From: Smittium culicis | Lineage: Eukaryota > Kickxellomycota > Harpellomycetes > Harpellales > Legeriomycetaceae | Assembly (NCBI GenBank): GCA_001970855.1 | Contig: LSSN01002246.1 | Coordinates: forward strand, 1-43,555 | Length of the DNA: 43,555 nucleotides | Direction of reading: 5' to 3' | Shown: positions 41,624 through 43,555 of the stretch, in pieces | How positions within the stretch are numbered: the first letter of the stretch is position 1 | Layout of the letters: every line of letters starts with the position of its first letter | The notes under the pieces: generated by a model | The model's database searches: none | Told to the model about the DNA's origin: nothing | What the model saw: only the letters and a program-made list of their open reading frames with translations | Made by a program: the position numbers and the translations under genes

Positions 41624-43555
41624 TCAACCGACTCCCCTCCGCCGCTCTAGCAGCTCCATACCCACTAGGCATTGGTTCAAGGGGGATGGTGAATCACTTA
41701 TACTTTGCAGTATAAGTGTTCTGGGCACGCGGATGCCATTCAAAAATTTGGCTGTTTCCAGCTCAAAATTTTGATCGGATTTTCCAGCACGAAGCTGGAT
41801 AAAAGATTGTTTAGACTCCCCCCCAAGGAGTTTTCCAACTAGCCCCAACCGGGCTTCATTGAAATTAGACAGTAAAAAAAAATTCGTCAGACTGATTGGC
41901 ATCGGTATGAACCGGCGGATCGTCGATGATCAGTGATTTAGCCACCGGCTGCAGCTCAGAAGTATGTGGTCGACCGTTTCAGGCACACACAAGTTGCAGC
42001 AGGGGCAAAAATTTTTGAATTTTTGGTCGACGATTTTCATGTTCGACAAGCGCTGGGCAGTCCGGAATGTGCCCATACGCATTTTTCCAATGTCCTGAAG
42101 GCCCAGCTTCAGGTCCGGATACATTTCTTGAAGGTAAAACCAGTTGCATTTTCCCCCCATTTTCCGATCCACCGTCCACCAGTGGATGGAAGACCGGTTA
42201 TTTCGTCGTTTCCGGTTCACTATCGTGATGATAGTCTGACCGTTTGAATCTTGAGAGCAGAATTTTTTGATCCACCGGGCACTCCCGGTAACCCAGGTGG
42301 CCATCCGTGCCTTCATCGGAGCCTTGATGAGGTTGGTGATCATTATTTTTGAGGTCTGCCACTTATGGTATGCACGCTCACGGACTGTGCTGGTGCGCAT
42401 GAACACTGAGCTTATGCCCAGTTCATCCCTGATACGCTCCATGGCCGCTGATTTTCCGACGTTGGCAACCATTCGAATCGCCTTGTCGATTTCCATCTGT
42501 ATATGCTTTCATCTGGCTTCGCTCATGCCAAATTTCCTTCCACTGTAGCTCCCAATCGGCATCAGCACTGAATTGATGAACTTTATTTTTAGTGCTGTGA
42601 GCACATCAAATCGTCTCGGGAAGCTGTAGGCAGCGTATACAGCCTTCCTGACCTTGTTCTTGTTGTTTTTGATAGTCCAAGATACATTCCACTTGCTGTT
42701 CATAATATAGCCCAAGTGTGTGTACTGGTCGGTAGAGTCGACTTTTTGGCCGTGCAGGGTCATATCAGTGGTCAATTCCATGCTTATCGTCATTATCCCG
42801 CACTTGGAGGCATTCACAGACATTTAACAAGTGTCTGACCATTTGGTAATGGTGTTCAGTGCGGTTTGTAGCTCGGCTGATGATTCGGCGAATAGAACGG
42901 CATTGTCGGCAAACAGTAGTCCAGGTATTCGTGAGGTGAGCCCAGGCACCCGCACACCTGTTACGTTCTTGAATATATCGTTGATGTAGAAATCGAAGAG
43001 TACCGGCGATGCTAGGCACCCTTGCCGCACTCCAAAGAGGTATTCGGTGGGGTTGGAAACTTCATTTCCAACTCTGACTGCAATTTCAGGGGTATCATAC
43101 ATGCCCTTGATCATATTGAGAAGTTTGCCCCCAATGCCCACTGATCGCAGTTTATGCATTAGGGCCATGTGGGGGACCTGATCGTAGGCCTTGCTATAGT
43201 CGATATAGCACAGCCATGTTTCCTTGTTCTGGATTTTTCGTCGACTGAATATTTCGTATATAGTGGTCGCTTTGCCCGCAAACTCCTCGAAATTCATGAA
43301 TCCAGCTTGCTCTAATACCTGTATTTGGTATTTCGCGTCAATTTTACTGAGTTTGGTGTCCACAATTTTGGCCACCAGTTTTGCCAATGTTGGGATCAGT
43401 GATATCCCTCGGTAGTTATCGGGGTACTTCAGGTCACATATTTTAGATACTGGGACCACCACTGATGTTTCTAGGCACTGGGGTATATCCCCTGTGTCAT
43501 AAATTAAATTGATGTTTTGTTTAGTAATATTGCTAGGCTTGATGTGGGTGATGGC
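41624..43555 (-). pseudogene. Non-LTR retrotransposon (LINE) ORF2, 3' part, inactivated
   Basis: The minus strand holds one continuous frame from the right edge to the stop at 41624-41626, interrupted only by in-frame stops at 42824-42826, 42509-42511 and 41930-41932. Reverse transcriptase motifs in order: NYRGISLIPTLAKLVAKI, LCYIDYSKAYDQVPH (first catalytic Asp), GVRQGCLASPVLFDFYIND, and LLFADNAVLFAE, where the usual FADD is FADN (Asn codon 42902-42904). The thumb region has MSVNASKCGIM and YTHLGY. A Cys/His knuckle (CPCCNLCVPETVDHILLSC) lies near 41950, as in LINE C-termini. The endonuclease and 5' part are outside the window. It is GC-richer than its surroundings, so a fairly recent copy. 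Dead by both stops and the lost Asp. Confidence 0.9.

Noticed and set aside
1..43555. tRNA genes, snRNAs and rRNA
   Set aside because: TTCGAATC-like words occur (for example near 7020) but no cloverleaf with matching acceptor and anticodon arms could be built, and no U1/U2/U4/U5/U6 core words were seen.
1..43555. CRISPR array or bacterial operon
   Set aside because: Repeats are dispersed MITEs, not evenly spaced, and genes contain spliceosomal introns; the DNA is eukaryotic.

Overview
The window looks like nuclear DNA of an early-diverging (non-Dikarya) fungus. The bases are strongly A+T-rich. Genes carry many short GT..AG introns, often with TACTAAC-like branch points. The proteins are ordinary fungal/eukaryotic ones, and several families (CDK5RAP1-type tRNA methylthiotransferase, Rogdi, a U2AF35-type splicing factor, an RS-tailed cyclin L) are kept in early-diverging fungi but reduced or missing in many yeasts. 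A zygomycete-grade fungus (Zoopagomycota-like) is my inference, not a proof. No rRNA, tRNA or CRISPR array was seen.

Layout. 1-503: decayed FAR1/MULE transposase fragment. 504-3375: AT-rich DNA with two ~245-bp MITEs, one ~195-bp TTAA-flanked MITE and a G-rich block. 3376-16657: gene-dense segment with SET, an unassigned 87-aa protein, RPL10, SBDS, cyclin L, CDK5RAP1 and a Rogdi-like protein. 16658-25485: ~8.8 kb without an intact gene, holding MITEs, a pogo/Tigger-like MITE and two stretches of stop-riddled former coding sequence, one with a tyrosine-recombinase-like segment. 25486-28891: SEC6 (exocyst) and U2AF small subunit, convergent. 28892-31573: gene-free. 31574-34955: nine-exon Zn2Cys6/PAS regulator of the ERT1/AcuK type. 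34956-37857: repeats and MITEs. 37858-39722: COX15. 39723-41623: gene-free with one more MITE. 41624-43555: 3' part of a non-LTR retrotransposon (LINE) running off the right edge.

How the genes work together. The intact genes are housekeeping loci with no shared pathway or operon logic: ribosome synthesis (RPL10, SBDS), RNA processing (cyclin L, U2AF1), tRNA modification (CDK5RAP1), chromatin (SET), V-ATPase assembly (Rogdi), exocytosis (SEC6), respiration (COX15) and carbon metabolism (ERT1-like). RPL10 and SBDS are convergent neighbours that both act on late 60S maturation; this may be coincidence. I assembled exon structures by hand from frame continuity, splice signals and family alignment; every joined CDS given as complete keeps frame and has a length divisible by three.

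I did not find a convincing new multi-gene system. The less ordinary content is in the repeats: a coherent ~195-bp TTAA MITE family, a second ~245-bp MITE family, a diverged repeat pair that preserves a minus-strand peptide, and decayed mobile-element genes whose lesions look mostly like C:G-to-T:A changes.
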